Assembly: GCF_000633935.1 (NCBI RefSeq)
Contig: NZ_KK214998.1
Span: forward strand, 345,946-409,945
Length of the DNA: 64,000 nucleotides
Reading direction: 5' to 3'
DNA from: Ectothiorhodospira haloalkaliphila ATCC 51935
Lineage (GTDB): Bacteria > Pseudomonadota > Gammaproteobacteria > Ectothiorhodospirales > Ectothiorhodospiraceae
The notes beneath the pieces are model-generated. The model was given only the letters and a program-made list of their open reading frames with translations. It was not told the origin of the DNA and searched no databases. Made by a program: the position numbers and the translations under genes. Of this stretch, positions 46,713-55,528 are shown in pieces; the first letter of the stretch is position 1; every line of letters begins with the position of its first letter.

Positions 46713-49187
46713 TCAGTTCCAACCCTCCGGAACGATGCCCCACACCTTCTCCGCATACTCCGCCACCGTACGATCGATGGAGAAGTAGCCCATGCGGGCC
46801 GTGTTGAGCATGGCACGCCGTGTCCAGGCGTCCTGATCCCGGTAGAGCTCGTCCACCCGCTCCTGCTCGCGGATGTAGGACTCATAGTCCGCCAGCACCA
46901 TGAAGGTATCCACCTCCAGAAGATTCTGTACCAGATCCCGGTAGCGCCCCGGCTCGGAAGGTGAGAAGAAACCGTCACGGATCATGTCCAGGGCCTGGCG
47001 CAGTTCCTCGTTGGAATCATAATAATCCCGTGGCCGGTAACCCTCGGCCCTGAGGTGATCCACCTCGTCCGCATTCAGGCCGAAAATGAAGATGTTCTCC
47101 TCGCCCACCGCCTGACGGATCTCGATATTGGCGCCGTCCAGGGTACCGATGGTCATGGCCCCATTGAGCGCCAGCTTCATGTTGCCGGTGCCCGAGGCCT
47201 CGGTGCCGGCCGTGGAAATTTGCTCGGAAAGGTCCGCCGCCGGGATGATCACCGAGGCGCTGCTCACATCATAATTGGGGATGAAGGCCACCTGCTGCTT
47301 GCCGGCCACCATCGGGTCGTGGTTGACCACATCCGCCACATCGTTGATCAGATGGATGATCTGCTTGGCACGCACATAAGAAGGGGCTGCCTTGCCGGCG
47401 AAGATGCTCACCCGCGGGGCCTGCTCGCCGGCGCGACCGTCCCGAATACGGTTGTAGTAGCTGATGATATGCAACACGTTGAGCAACTGTCGCTTGTATT
47501 CGTGGATGCGTTTGATCTGTACATCGAACATGGCATCCGGGCTGACCGTGAGCCCCATTTCCTCCTTGATCATGTCCGCCAGACGTTCCTTGTTGCGGCG
47601 CTTCACCTGCTGAAAACGCTCACGGAACCCGGGGTTGTCGATCAGGGGCTCCAGCTTGTTCAGTTGCTGGAGGTCCATCAACCAGTCTTCGCCGATATGC
47701 TCATTGATCAGATCCCGCAGCCCCGGGTTGGCCTGGTTCAGCCACAGCCGCGGCGTGATGCCATTGGTGATGCTCACGAAACGCTCTGGCCACAGGCGGT
47801 GGAAATCCCGGAAAAGATTCTTCTTGAGCAGCTGGGTGTGCAGGGCCGCCACGCCGTTCACCATGTGGCTGCCCACCACGGCAAGATGGGCCATGCGCAC
47901 CTGCCGGCCGTTGCTTTCGTCAATGATGGACAGGCGCTGAACGATGGCGTTGTCGCCGGGGAAGTTGTGCCGCACCTCGTTGAGGAAGTGGAAATTGATC
48001 TCGTAGATGATCTGCATGTGCCGCGGCAGCACCCGTTCCATGAGGTGCACCGGCCAGGTCTCCAGGGCCTCGGGCATCAGGGTGTGATTGGTGTATGAGA
48101 ACACACCACAGGTGATGTTCCAGGCCTTCTGCCAGGGCAGGTGGTGCTGATCCACCAGCAGGCGCATGAGTTCGGCAATGGCGATGGCCGGGTGGGTGTC
48201 GTTGAGCTGGATGGCCACCTTGTTGGGCAATTCTCCCAGGGAATATCCCAACTCCAGATGCCGGGCCAGGATGTCCTGGATGGATGCAGAGACGAAGAAA
48301 TATTCCTGTTTCAGGCGTAATTCCCGACCGACGGCAGTGGCATCGTTGGGATAGAGCACCATGGAAATGGTTTCCGACTCGATCTTCTCCTGCACCGCGC
48401 GGATGTAGTCGCCCTCGTTGAAATAATCCAGGTCGAAGTCCCGGGTGGCCTTGGCAGCCCATAGGCGCAGGTTGTTCACGTTCTTGTTGCCGAAACCGGG
48501 AGTGGGGTGGTCGTAGGCCATGGCAATGACCTCCTCACCATCTTCCCAGTGATGCCGGGTGACGCCCCGCTCACGGTGCTCCACCACGTAGCCGTAAAAA
48601 TGCACCGGGTAGATCTTCTCCGGGCGGGGAAACTCCCAGGGGTTGCCATAGCGCAGCCAGTTATCCGGGTGCTCCACCTGTTCACCGTCTTCCAGGTGTT
48701 GATGGAACATGCCGAACTCATAGCGAATACCGTAGCCATAGCCGGGCAGGCACTGGGTGGCCAGCGAGTCCAGGATGCAGGCCGCCAGGCGCCCCAGGCC
48801 GCCATTGCCCAGCGCGGCATCCGACTCCAGGCCCACGATTTCATGCAGGTCCACGCCCATCTCCTTGAGGGCGTCCTTGCAGTTTTCGTAAAACCCCAGG
48901 TTCATCAGGCTGTTCACCAGCATGCGGCCAATGAGGTATTCCATGGAGAGGTAATACACCCGCTTGACCTGTTCCTGGTTGAACAGTCGCTTGGTGTACA
49001 TGCGGCGTTCGATGATGCGCTCTCGCGCAGCGTACGAGACGGCCTGCAGCCAGTCACGCCGGGTGGCGTTCAATGGGTCCTTGCCGACGATGTGGATCAG
49101 CCCGTCGCGGATGGACTCCTTGAGCGCGTCCTTGTCGCAGGACAGCGGCGTGGGGTCGTAGTCGTGCACCATATCCAGTTTTTTCAT
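46713..49187 (-). CDS. glgP: Glycogen/starch/alpha-glucan phosphorylase
   Basis: 824 residues, normal for the family (E. coli GlgP about 815). The PLP lysine is in ASGTGNMKLALNGAMTIGTL, with DGANIEI after it. The N-terminal part shows AALGNGGLGRLAACILDSLA, then GYGIRYEFGMF. It releases glucose 1-phosphate from storage glucan. The start is ATG 49187; ATG 49172 is a shorter choice. It stands alone, without other glg genes, downstream of purD. Confidence 0.95.
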   Translation of the reverse strand: MKKLDMVHDYDPTPLSCDKDALKESIRDGLIHIVGKDPLNATRRDWLQAVSYAARERIIERRMYTKRLFNQEQVKRVYYLSMEYLIGRMLVNSLMNLGFYENCKDALKEMGVDLHEIVGLESDAALGNGGLGRLAACILDSLATQCLPGYGYGIRYEFGMFHQHLEDGEQVEHPDNWLRYGNPWEFPRPEKIYPVHFYGYVVEHRERGVTRHHWEDGEEVIAMAYDHPTPGFGNKNVNNLRLWAAKATRDFDLDYFNEGDYIRAVQEKIESETISMVLYPNDATAVGRELRLKQEYFFVSASIQDILARHLELGYSLGELPNKVAIQLNDTHPAIAIAELMRLLVDQHHLPWQKAWNITCGVFSYTNHTLMPEALETWPVHLMERVLPRHMQIIYEINFHFLNEVRHNFPGDNAIVQRLSIIDESNGRQVRMAHLAVVGSHMVNGVAALHTQLLKKNLFRDFHRLWPERFVSITNGITPRLWLNQANPGLRDLINEHIGEDWLMDLQQLNKLEPLIDNPGFRERFQQVKRRNKERLADMIKEEMGLTVSPDAMFDVQIKRIHEYKRQLLNVLHIISYYNRIRDGRAGEQAPRVSIFAGKAAPSYVRAKQIIHLINDVADVVNHDPMVAGKQQVAFIPNYDVSSASVIIPAADLSEQISTAGTEASGTGNMKLALNGAMTIGTLDGANIEIRQAVGEENIFIFGLNADEVDHLRAEGYRPRDYYDSNEELRQALDMIRDGFFSPSEPGRYRDLVQNLLEVDTFMVLADYESYIREQERVDELYRDQDAWTRRAMLNTARMGYFSIDRTVAEYAEKVWGIVPEGWN

Positions 49188-49263
49188 AGGCCTGTATCCG
49201 TGCTGGGTGGTAGGTCTTGGTTGTCTATCAGTCTCCGGACTTGCACGGCGACTTGCAATAACC

Positions 49264-50550
49264 TTATTCCGCCTCCCGCGCCACCGCGCGATGACCGATG
49301 TCGGTGCGGTAATACACACCCCACCAGCAGAGTTTCCTTGCCAGGGCATAGGCGCTGGCCTGGGCATCGCTGACCCGCTCTCCCAGGCCCACCGCACACA
49401 GGACCCGGCCGCCCTGGGTGACCACCTTGCCATCCTGCTCGGCCGTGCCTGCATGAAAGATCTTGGCATCCATGCCCGTATCCGCGTCCAGCCCCAGGAC
49501 CTCATCTCCCTTGCGGTAAGTACCGGGATATCCCCCGGCGGCCAGCACCACCCCCAGGGCAGCGCGGGGGTCCCACTCAGCTTGTATCTGATCCAGGCGT
49601 TGTGCCAGGGCCGCTTCCACCAGGTCCACCAGGTCGGAGCGCAGGCGCATGAGGATGGGCTGGGTTTCCGGATCGCCAAAGCGGCAGTTGAACTCCAGTA
49701 CCTTGGGGATGCCCTGGGCGTCGATCATCACGCCGGCATAGAGAAAGCCGGTGTAGGGGTGGCCTTCAGCGGCCATGCCCCGCACCGTGGGCAGGATCAC
49801 TTGCTCCATGATGCGATCGTGGATCTCAGGAGTGACCACCGGGGCGGGGGAGTAGGCCCCCATGCCGCCGGTGTTGGGGCCCTTGTCGCCGTTGTCGCGG
49901 GCCTTGTGATCCTGTGAGCTGGCCATGGGAAGCACGTGCTCGCCATCCACCATGCAGATGAAGCTGGCCTCCTCGCCCTGCAGGAATTCCTCGATCACCA
50001 CCCGGCTGCCCGCCTCGCCGAAGGCATTCCCCGCCAGCATGTCGCGCACCGCGGCCTCGGCCTCTTCCAGGGTCTGGGCCAGGATCACGCCCTTGCCGGC
50101 GGCCAGGCCATCGGCCTTGACCACGATGGGGGCGCCCTGCTGTTTCAGGTAGGCCAGGGCCTCGTCCAGGTCCGTGAAGCTGCCATAGGCGGCGGTGGGG
50201 ATGTGATGCCGGGCCAGGAAGTCCTTGGAGAAGGCCTTGGAGCCCTCCAGCTGGGCCGAGGCCCGGGTGGGCCCGAAGATGGGCAGGCCCTCGGCCTGGA
50301 AGGCATCCACGATCCCGGCCACCAGGGGCGCCTCGGGGCCGACGATGGTCAGCTGGATCTTCTGCTTTTGGGCGAAGGCGAGCAGGGCATCGATGTCGGT
50401 GGCATCGATGGGGGTGTTCTCGCACTTGGCCTCACGCGCCGTCCCCGCGTTGCCCGGGGCCACAAAGACCCGCTTCACCCGCGGCGACTGGGCCGCCTTC
50501 CAGGCCAGGGCGTGTTCACGGCCGCCATTACCGATGATCAGGACGTTCAA
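49264..50550 (-). CDS. purD: Phosphoribosylamine-glycine ligase PurD
   Basis: 428 residues, matching E. coli (429). ATP-grasp enzyme that joins glycine to phosphoribosylamine. NVLIIGNGGREHALAWKAAQ opens the protein; VVKADGLAAGKGV is the ATP-grasp loop, and FNCRFGDPETQ the Mg-binding region. The start is TTG 50550, preceded by AGAGGTG, and gives exactly the E. coli N-terminus; in-frame GTG and TTG codons lie a little upstream. Confidence 0.95.
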   Translation of the reverse strand: MNVLIIGNGGREHALAWKAAQSPRVKRVFVAPGNAGTAREAKCENTPIDATDIDALLAFAQKQKIQLTIVGPEAPLVAGIVDAFQAEGLPIFGPTRASAQLEGSKAFSKDFLARHHIPTAAYGSFTDLDEALAYLKQQGAPIVVKADGLAAGKGVILAQTLEEAEAAVRDMLAGNAFGEAGSRVVIEEFLQGEEASFICMVDGEHVLPMASSQDHKARDNGDKGPNTGGMGAYSPAPVVTPEIHDRIMEQVILPTVRGMAAEGHPYTGFLYAGVMIDAQGIPKVLEFNCRFGDPETQPILMRLRSDLVDLVEAALAQRLDQIQAEWDPRAALGVVLAAGGYPGTYRKGDEVLGLDADTGMDAKIFHAGTAEQDGKVVTQGGRVLCAVGLGERVSDAQASAYALARKLCWWGVYYRTDIGHRAVAREAE

Positions 50551-50643
50551 TGTCGGCACCTCTGATGTTGCCAAAAGTCAGAGGGAAAAGGGGTCTTGTC
50601 CCCCTTCCCACAAAATAAGCAAGAAAAAGGGTCTGTCCCCATT

Positions 50644-52224
50644 CTAGTGGCGGAAATGGCGCATGCCGGTGAACATCATCGCCATGCCATGCTCATTGGC
50701 GGCGGCAATGACTTCCTCGTCCCGCATGGAGCCCCCGGGCTGGATCACGGCGGTGATCCCGGCCTCATGGGCAGCGTCGATGCCGTCGCGGAAGGGGAAG
50801 AAGGCGTCCGAGGCCATTACCGATCCGGCTACCTGCAGATTCTCGTCGGCAGCCTTGATGCCGGCGATACGCGCGGAGTACACCCGGCTCATCTGCCCGG
50901 CGCCCACGCCGATGGTCTGGCCGTCGCGCACATAGACAATCGCGTTGGACTTGACGAACTTGGCCACTCGCCAGGCGAACAGCAGATCAGACTGCTCCTG
51001 CACGGTAGGGGCCCGCTCGGACACCTGGCGCAGGTCCGAGGGCAGGACCTGTCCCAAATCCCGATCCTGGACCAGCAGGCCGCCATTGACGCGCTTGAAA
51101 TCCCAGGCGGGTACACCCTTGTCATCCCACTGGCCACATTCCAGCAGGCGCACATTGGGCTTGCCGGCCACCGCCTGGGCCGCCTCCGGCAGCACCTGCG
51201 GGGCGATGATCACCTCCACGAACTGACGTTCCACGATGGCCTTGGCCGTGCTGCCGTCCAGGGGGCGATTGAAGGCGATGATGCCACCGAAGGCCGAGGT
51301 GGGGTCGGTCTGGAAGGCCTTGTCGTAGGCCGTCAGGCAGTCATGGGCCACTGCCACGCCGCAGGGATTGGCATGCTTGACGATCACGCAGGCCGGCTCG
51401 GCAAACTGTTTCACACATTCCAGAGCAGCGTCCGTGTCGGCAATATTGTTGAACGACAGGGCCTTGCCCTGAATCTGCCGGGCCGAGGCCACGCCGGCCT
51501 CGGCGGGCTGATGCTCGCGATAGAAGGCGGCGGCCTGGTGCGGGTTCTCCCCGTATCGCAGGTCCATGGCCTTCTCGAATTGCACCGAGAAGGTGCCCGG
51601 GAAGGCCTCACGGCTGCCGTCCTCGGCCATGGTGGTCAGATAATTGGCGATGGCGCCATCGTAGCGACCGGTATGGGCATAGGCCTTGGCCGCCAGTTCG
51701 AAGCGCAGGCGCTGGGGCAGGGCGCCGTTGCCACTCTCCAGGGCATTGAGCACCCGGTCGTAGTCGGCAGGATCCACGACGATGCCCACGGAAGCATGGT
51801 TCTTGGCGGCGGCCCGAACCATGGCGGGTCCACCGATGTCGATGTTCTCGATGGCGTCTTCCAGGGTGCAATCGGGCTTGGCGACCGTCGCCTCGAAGGG
51901 GTACAGGTTCACCACCACCAGGTCGATGGGGGGGATGTCATGGTCCTGCATGGCCTGATCATCCACGCCGCGCCGGCCCAGGATGCCCCCGTGGATCTTG
52001 GGATGGAGGGTCTTCACCCGCCCGGCCATCATCTCGGGAAAGCCGGTGTGGGCCGACACTTCCTTGACAGGCACGCCGGCTTCGGCCAGCAAACGGGCAG
52101 TACCGCCGGTGGACAGGATTTCCACGCCGCGCGCGGCCAGTGCCTGGGCAAAGGGCAGCAGCCCCGTCTTGTCGGAAACGCTGATCAGGGCGCGGGTCAC
52201 GGGTCGGGAATCGGCTTGGGTCAT
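50644..52224 (-). CDS. purH: Bifunctional AICAR transformylase/IMP cyclohydrolase PurH
   Basis: 526 residues (E. coli 529). The N-terminal cyclohydrolase domain begins with [20 protein letters not shown], with [19 protein letters not shown] after it. The C-terminal transformylase domain has [14 protein letters not shown] and [16 protein letters not shown], with the Lys-His pair. It makes the last two steps to IMP. The purH-purD order is the common one. Between the two genes (50551-50643) lie two short repeats of GGGGTCTTGTCCCC type. A consensus -10 TATAAT is 42 bases upstream of the ATG. Confidence 0.97.
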   Translation of the reverse strand: MTQADSRPVTRALISVSDKTGLLPFAQALAARGVEILSTGGTARLLAEAGVPVKEVSAHTGFPEMMAGRVKTLHPKIHGGILGRRGVDDQAMQDHDIPPIDLVVVNLYPFEATVAKPDCTLEDAIENIDIGGPAMVRAAAKNHASVGIVVDPADYDRVLNALESGNGALPQRLRFELAAKAYAHTGRYDGAIANYLTTMAEDGSREAFPGTFSVQFEKAMDLRYGENPHQAAAFYREHQPAEAGVASARQIQGKALSFNNIADTDAALECVKQFAEPACVIVKHANPCGVAVAHDCLTAYDKAFQTDPTSAFGGIIAFNRPLDGSTAKAIVERQFVEVIIAPQVLPEAAQAVAGKPNVRLLECGQWDDKGVPAWDFKRVNGGLLVQDRDLGQVLPSDLRQVSERAPTVQEQSDLLFAWRVAKFVKSNAIVYVRDGQTIGVGAGQMSRVYSARIAGIKAADENLQVAGSVMASDAFFPFRDGIDAAHEAGITAVIQPGGSMRDEEVIAAANEHGMAMMFTGMRHFRH

Positions 52225-52266
52225 GGGCTTCGGCTACGGTTGGAGGAGGGTGTGAAAAAGGGTGGG

Positions 52267-52272
52267 ATTATA
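52267..52272 (-). promoter_or_regulatory. -10 element of purH
   Basis: TATAAT, a perfect consensus, read on the - strand 42 bases before the purH ATG. No good -35 is seen at the right distance, so activation may be needed. Confidence 0.5.
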
Positions 52273-52309
52273 CGCGGCGAGGGGTGGGCAAGGCTAACCC
52301 CGTGATTTT

Positions 52310-52348
52310 CCTGTGGGAGCGGGCCCCGCCCGCGAAAGCGGCGGGCAC
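52310..52348. repeat. REP-like palindromic element
   Basis: CCTGTGGGAGCGGGCCCCGC, then CCGCGAAAGCGGCGGGCAC; it forms a GC-rich cruciform. It is nearly identical to the element at 55421 and lies between the sRNA terminator and purH. Confidence 0.8.
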
Positions 52349-52373
52349 ATAAGCAACCCTTGGGCAAACGCCC

Positions 52374-52403
52374 AAAAAAAAAGCGCGGCTTGAGGAGCCG
52401 CGC
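52374..52403 (-). terminator. Intrinsic terminator of the sRNA candidate
   Basis: GCGCGGCT, CCTCA, AGCCGCGC on the - strand is a perfect 8-bp stem followed at once by nine Ts. This is the best intrinsic terminator in the window. Confidence 0.85.
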
Positions 52404-52467
52404 CAAAACCACCAAAGGAGGATGGAGGAGTATACCGAACCCCGGAATTGCTCCGAGAAACAGTATG
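52374..52467 (-). ncRNA. Candidate small RNA with CU-rich anti-SD stretch
   Basis: Predicted transcript of about 94 nt on the - strand. Its 5' part folds into a two-tier stem: ATACTG/CGGTAT outside, CTCGGA/TCCGGG inside with loop GCAAT. Next comes an unpaired pyrimidine run, CTCCTCCATCCTCCTTT, complementary to AGGAGG-type ribosome-binding sites. Then an intrinsic terminator with nine Ts. No ATG-led reading frame spans it. The arrangement matches Hfq- or ProQ-dependent trans-acting sRNAs. An attenuator leader of purH is the alternative. Confidence 0.6.
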
Positions 52468-52472
52468 GCTCT

Positions 52473-52501
52473 ACTATCGTATGCTGCACTGCACATGTCA
52501 A
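52473..52501 (-). promoter_or_regulatory. Sigma-70 promoter of the sRNA candidate
   Basis: TTGACA (52501-52496) and GATAGT (52478-52473), spaced by exactly 17 bases, on the - strand. Transcription should start near 52467. Confidence 0.6.
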
Positions 52502-52587
52502 CCCCTACAGGAGGTTAGCCGCGTTTCTGGTGATGAGCGGCAGGCTTGCGGGGATGGATGGTGCGATGCACAATCGCGCCGCCGTCT

Positions 52588-52893
52588 TCAGAGCTTGAGT
52601 CGCTCCACCACCCGTCCATGCTGCAGGTGCTCATCGACGATCTCGTCGATGTCCCGCTCATCGGCAAAGGTGTACCAGACGCCTTCGGGGTAAACCACCG
52701 CCACGGGTCCCTCGTTGCAGCGGTCCAGGCAGCCGGCGGCATTCACTCGCACGCCGCCCTTGCCGGTGATGTTCAGGGCCTTGGCCCGCTGCTTGGCGTG
52801 GTTGCGCAGTTCACTGGCACGAAAGTGCTGGCAGCAGTTGCCGTCCTCGCGCTCGTTGGTGCAGAAAAAGATGTGTCGTGTGTAGTAGGCCAT
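52588..52893 (-). CDS. Thioredoxin-like 2Fe-2S ferredoxin
   Basis: 101 residues. RHIFFCTNEREDGNCC at the N-terminus and NAAGCLDRCNEGPVAVVYPE in the middle give the C-x8-C ... C-x3-C cluster of thioredoxin-fold 2Fe-2S ferredoxins, with an extra Cys next to the second one. It may carry electrons in the cytoplasm; the partner is unknown. It is one base downstream of the DUF481 gene and may share its transcript. The start at 52893 matches the family; the longer frame overlaps DUF481. Confidence 0.85.
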   Translation of the reverse strand: MAYYTRHIFFCTNEREDGNCCQHFRASELRNHAKQRAKALNITGKGGVRVNAAGCLDRCNEGPVAVVYPEGVWYTFADERDIDEIVDEHLQHGRVVERLKL

Positions 52894-52894
52894 G

Positions 52895-53626
52895 TCAGTT
52901 CCACAGGTCGTAGACCAGGCTGATGGAGGTGATGGTATCAGTCTTGTCCCGGTCCTCGGGCACATCGGTATTATGCTTCACAGTCAGGGCGAAGCGGGCG
53001 GTAAAGCGGTCATTCAAACGGTAGCGCAGGGCGCTGATGGACTCCACCTCGGTGTTGTCGTCGCCGGCCTGGATCAGCAGATCCTCGGTGAAACGCAGGG
53101 CAGAGTTGATGCGATAGTCCAGGGCGCCGGCGCCCCGGAAGATGGTTTCGTTCTCGCTATCGCCGTCCTCCAGGCGGGCCTGTCGCGCACCGGCGCCGGC
53201 CTCCAGGTCCAGTCGCAAACGTTCGGTATCGGCCACGCGGCGGCCATAGCCTGCCGACAGGGAGCGTTGATAGTCGTAGCCGCTGAAGCGATCCTTCTCG
53301 GTACGGAGCGCGCCGAACAGGTAGTCCCGCGCGGTCAACTTGCGATCCGTCTGGAACGTACCCAGATAGCGTTCCTGGGTGGTGGCGCCATCCTCCGAGC
53401 CGGTGAAGGCCTCCAGCTGCAGGGTGTGGCGCCACAAGGGTATTTCATAGCGCAGGCGGCTGCGGGCGCTGATGTTCTGGGAGTCGGTATTGCCGCTGGA
53501 GAACACGGCCCCGAATTCGGCATCCCCGCTCCAGCCCTCGTTCTCGCCCCATTCCGCGTAAAGGGTAGGGGAGGCCAGCATCAAGGCGCTGCTACAATAG
53601 GCGCAAAGCAACCGCATTCGACACAC
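52895..53626 (-). CDS. DUF481 outer-membrane beta-barrel protein
   Basis: About 243 residues. The signal peptide (MRLLCAYCSSALMLASPTLY, then A) is followed by the DUF481 repeat-rich barrel (GDAEFGAVFSSGNTDSQNIS, later RYLGTFQTDRKLTARDYLFG), ending in an aromatic-terminated strand (SLVYDLWN). The family includes YdiY-like salt-induced proteins; its role is unknown. I chose GTG 53626, which has AAGGAG eight bases upstream; ATG 53617 is in frame three codons later. Confidence 0.85.
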   Translation of the reverse strand: MCRMRLLCAYCSSALMLASPTLYAEWGENEGWSGDAEFGAVFSSGNTDSQNISARSRLRYEIPLWRHTLQLEAFTGSEDGATTQERYLGTFQTDRKLTARDYLFGALRTEKDRFSGYDYQRSLSAGYGRRVADTERLRLDLEAGAGARQARLEDGDSENETIFRGAGALDYRINSALRFTEDLLIQAGDDNTEVESISALRYRLNDRFTARFALTVKHNTDVPEDRDKTDTITSISLVYDLWN

Positions 53627-53738
53627 TTTCAAGGCTCCTTCGGTGAATGAGTTTGAGGCCAAACCCTAACAGATCCGGTGCGTGGTCTTCCTCACGCCCC
53701 GTCGCGGTTCCCCGAAACCCAACCCGAGTCAGCACCGC

Positions 53739-55406
53739 ATGAATCCCCTTGCCCTGTTCCGCAGATCCCGGCCGGCACCCACGCGGAAACCCGGATCCTC
53801 CCTGGTGCCCTACGTGCAGAGACAGAAGGATTATTCGTCTCTCAAGGATACGGATCTGTGCGTCAAGTGCGGCCTCTGTTTGCCCCATTGCCCCACCTAT
53901 CTGGCCACTCTCGACGAGGGCGACTCTCCGCGAGGTCGGATCACCCTCATGCAGGGGCTGATGCAGGGGCATCTGCGGGATGACGCGGCCGTGCGTCGGC
54001 ATCTGGAGAGTTGCGTGCAATGCCGGGCCTGTGAGGCAGTGTGCCCCTCCCTCGTGCCCTTTGGGCGGCTGATGGACGCAGCACGGGCCGAGTTGATTCC
54101 TCCAGGCGGTCGTGGGCCGGTGAAGGGTTACCTGCTGCGTCATGATGGCAGCCGGCGCGTGGCCGCCCGTTCTTTCCGTTTGGCACAGATGCTGGGCCTG
54201 GTGCGGCTGGCCAGCTGGCTGGGCTCCCGGCGCCGCCCCGGAATGGCTCGGGCCGCCTCCTATCTCATGGGCATGCCACTGAACCGGGGTCTCCGAACCA
54301 TGCCCTTGAGCAAGGTGCCACGGTTGCCGGCGCCTGGGGCGGATGCAACGCTGGACGAAAAATCAGGGCGCTCCCTGCCAAGCCCGTCGGCCCCAAAGCC
54401 GACGCAGCAGCCGGCGGCTTTGGAGGCTGATGCTTCATCATCGCAGTCGGAGCGGGCAGGGCGATCGGATGGCGGCGCACCCCCCGTAGAGCGTCAGGAG
54501 GCGTCCAGACAGGCCCAGCAGGATCAGCGGGGTGACAAGGGCGCAAGTGGTGCGGCTGGGCGAGACGCCGGGAAGCCCTCGGCCGCCTCGACAACGGCCA
54601 GGGTGTCGACCGCAGCCAGCGGCAAGCAGGGCGGCCAGGATAAGCTGCCGGTGGCGACCACCAGGGTCAAGGCCCGGGCCATCACCCTGTTCACCGGCTG
54701 CACGGGAGAGGCCCTGGATGCCCGGGCGGTCCAGGCCGCGCGGCAGGTGCTGGAATGCCTGGGTTACCGGGTGTCCGTGCCCGAGCATCAGGTATGTTGC
54801 GGTGCCCTGGATCAGCATGCGGGTCGTCCCAAGGCCGCCGCCGACCTGGCTCGGCGCAATCAGACTCTCATGGGAGGGCAGGGTGGCCCGGTGCTCAGCC
54901 TCAACAGCGGCTGCCGGGCGCAGCTCAAGTCCGAGGTCTATGCCTTCACCGAGGTGGGTGATCATGCCCTGATGGGGCGCGTGGCCGACCTGTGCGTGTT
55001 GCTGGCAGAAGAAGACCTCAAGCCGCTGAAACTCCGTCAGGAGCCGCTCCGGGTGGCCGTGCACACCCCCTGCACGCTGCGCCATGTGCTCAAGGAACAC
55101 GAGGCCCTGGAGGCCCTGGCTCGTCGTCTGCCGGGAGTCGAGGTGCTGCCCCTGCCGGAGAATGCCCTGTGCTGTGGTGCCGCAGGCAGTTACATGCTCA
55201 CGCATCCGAAAATGGCGGATCATCTGTTGTCGCCAAAGCTGGATGCACTGGAGCAGTTGGCCCCGGATGTGCTGCTCACCGCCAACGTGGGCTGCGCCAT
55301 TCATTTCGTCACCGGCCTCAAGCGCCGCCGCCTCCCCATCCAGGTCCTGGGCCCGGCGGAACTGCTCCAGGCCCGCTCCCAGGTCCTGCAGACCAGCAGC
55401 GGTTGA
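53739..55406 (+). CDS. GlcF/HdrD-like iron-sulfur protein with inserted linker
   Basis: 555 residues, about 150 longer than GlcF. Two 4Fe-4S sites lie at Cys41/44/47/51 (CVKCGLCLPHC) and Cys92/95/98/102 (CVQCRACEAVC). Two CCG domains follow (VCCGALDQHAGRPKAA and LCCGAAGSYMLTH). Between them, residues ~200-308 are a low-complexity Ser/Ala/Gln/Gly/Lys linker with no recognisable domain. The core matches glycolate oxidase subunit GlcF or HdrD-type proteins, but no GlcD or GlcE gene is adjacent, so it may serve another flavoprotein dehydrogenase. ATG 53739 was taken; an ATG 19 codons earlier is in frame. Confidence 0.8.
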   Translation: MNPLALFRRSRPAPTRKPGSSLVPYVQRQKDYSSLKDTDLCVKCGLCLPHCPTYLATLDEGDSPRGRITLMQGLMQGHLRDDAAVRRHLESCVQCRACEAVCPSLVPFGRLMDAARAELIPPGGRGPVKGYLLRHDGSRRVAARSFRLAQMLGLVRLASWLGSRRRPGMARAASYLMGMPLNRGLRTMPLSKVPRLPAPGADATLDEKSGRSLPSPSAPKPTQQPAALEADASSSQSERAGRSDGGAPPVERQEASRQAQQDQRGDKGASGAAGRDAGKPSAASTTARVSTAASGKQGGQDKLPVATTRVKARAITLFTGCTGEALDARAVQAARQVLECLGYRVSVPEHQVCCGALDQHAGRPKAAADLARRNQTLMGGQGGPVLSLNSGCRAQLKSEVYAFTEVGDHALMGRVADLCVLLAEEDLKPLKLRQEPLRVAVHTPCTLRHVLKEHEALEALARRLPGVEVLPLPENALCCGAAGSYMLTHPKMADHLLSPKLDALEQLAPDVLLTANVGCAIHFVTGLKRRRLPIQVLGPAELLQARSQVLQTSSG

Positions 55407-55420
55407 TCCGGAAGCCCTGC

Positions 55421-55459
55421 CCTGTGGGAGCGGGCCTCGCCCGCGAATGCGGCGAGCAC
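55421..55459. repeat. REP-like palindromic element
   Basis: CCTGTGGGAGCGGGCCTCGC, then CCGCGAATGCGGCGAGCAC. Same family as the copies at 32874 and 52310. It follows the Fe-S protein gene. Confidence 0.8.
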
Positions 55460-55528
55460 CTGGCCCACCTTGAGTGGCCACGCCGTCACCCTGTATTCTG
55501 GTCAGGTATCCACCCGAGGCCCACGCCC

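Larger units (their letters stand above)
52225..52587. other. Non-coding interval upstream of purH holding a probable sRNA
   Basis: 363 bases without a protein gene. On the - strand, in order of transcription: a sigma-70-like promoter, a structured RNA with intrinsic terminator, a REP-like repeat, and a purH -10 element. ORFs here are shadows. Confidence 0.7.

Noticed and set aside
50575..50643. GGGGTCTTGTCCCC-type repeats between purD and purH as terminators
   Set aside because: The stems are only four bases long and the two genes look co-transcribed; they are more likely a short dispersed repeat.
52374..52420. Trp-rich leader peptide (codons for WWFW) just before a terminator, like a trp attenuator
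   Set aside because: No start codon within the predicted transcript and no stop codon near it; the next gene is purH rather than a trp gene, and a separate purH -10 exists.
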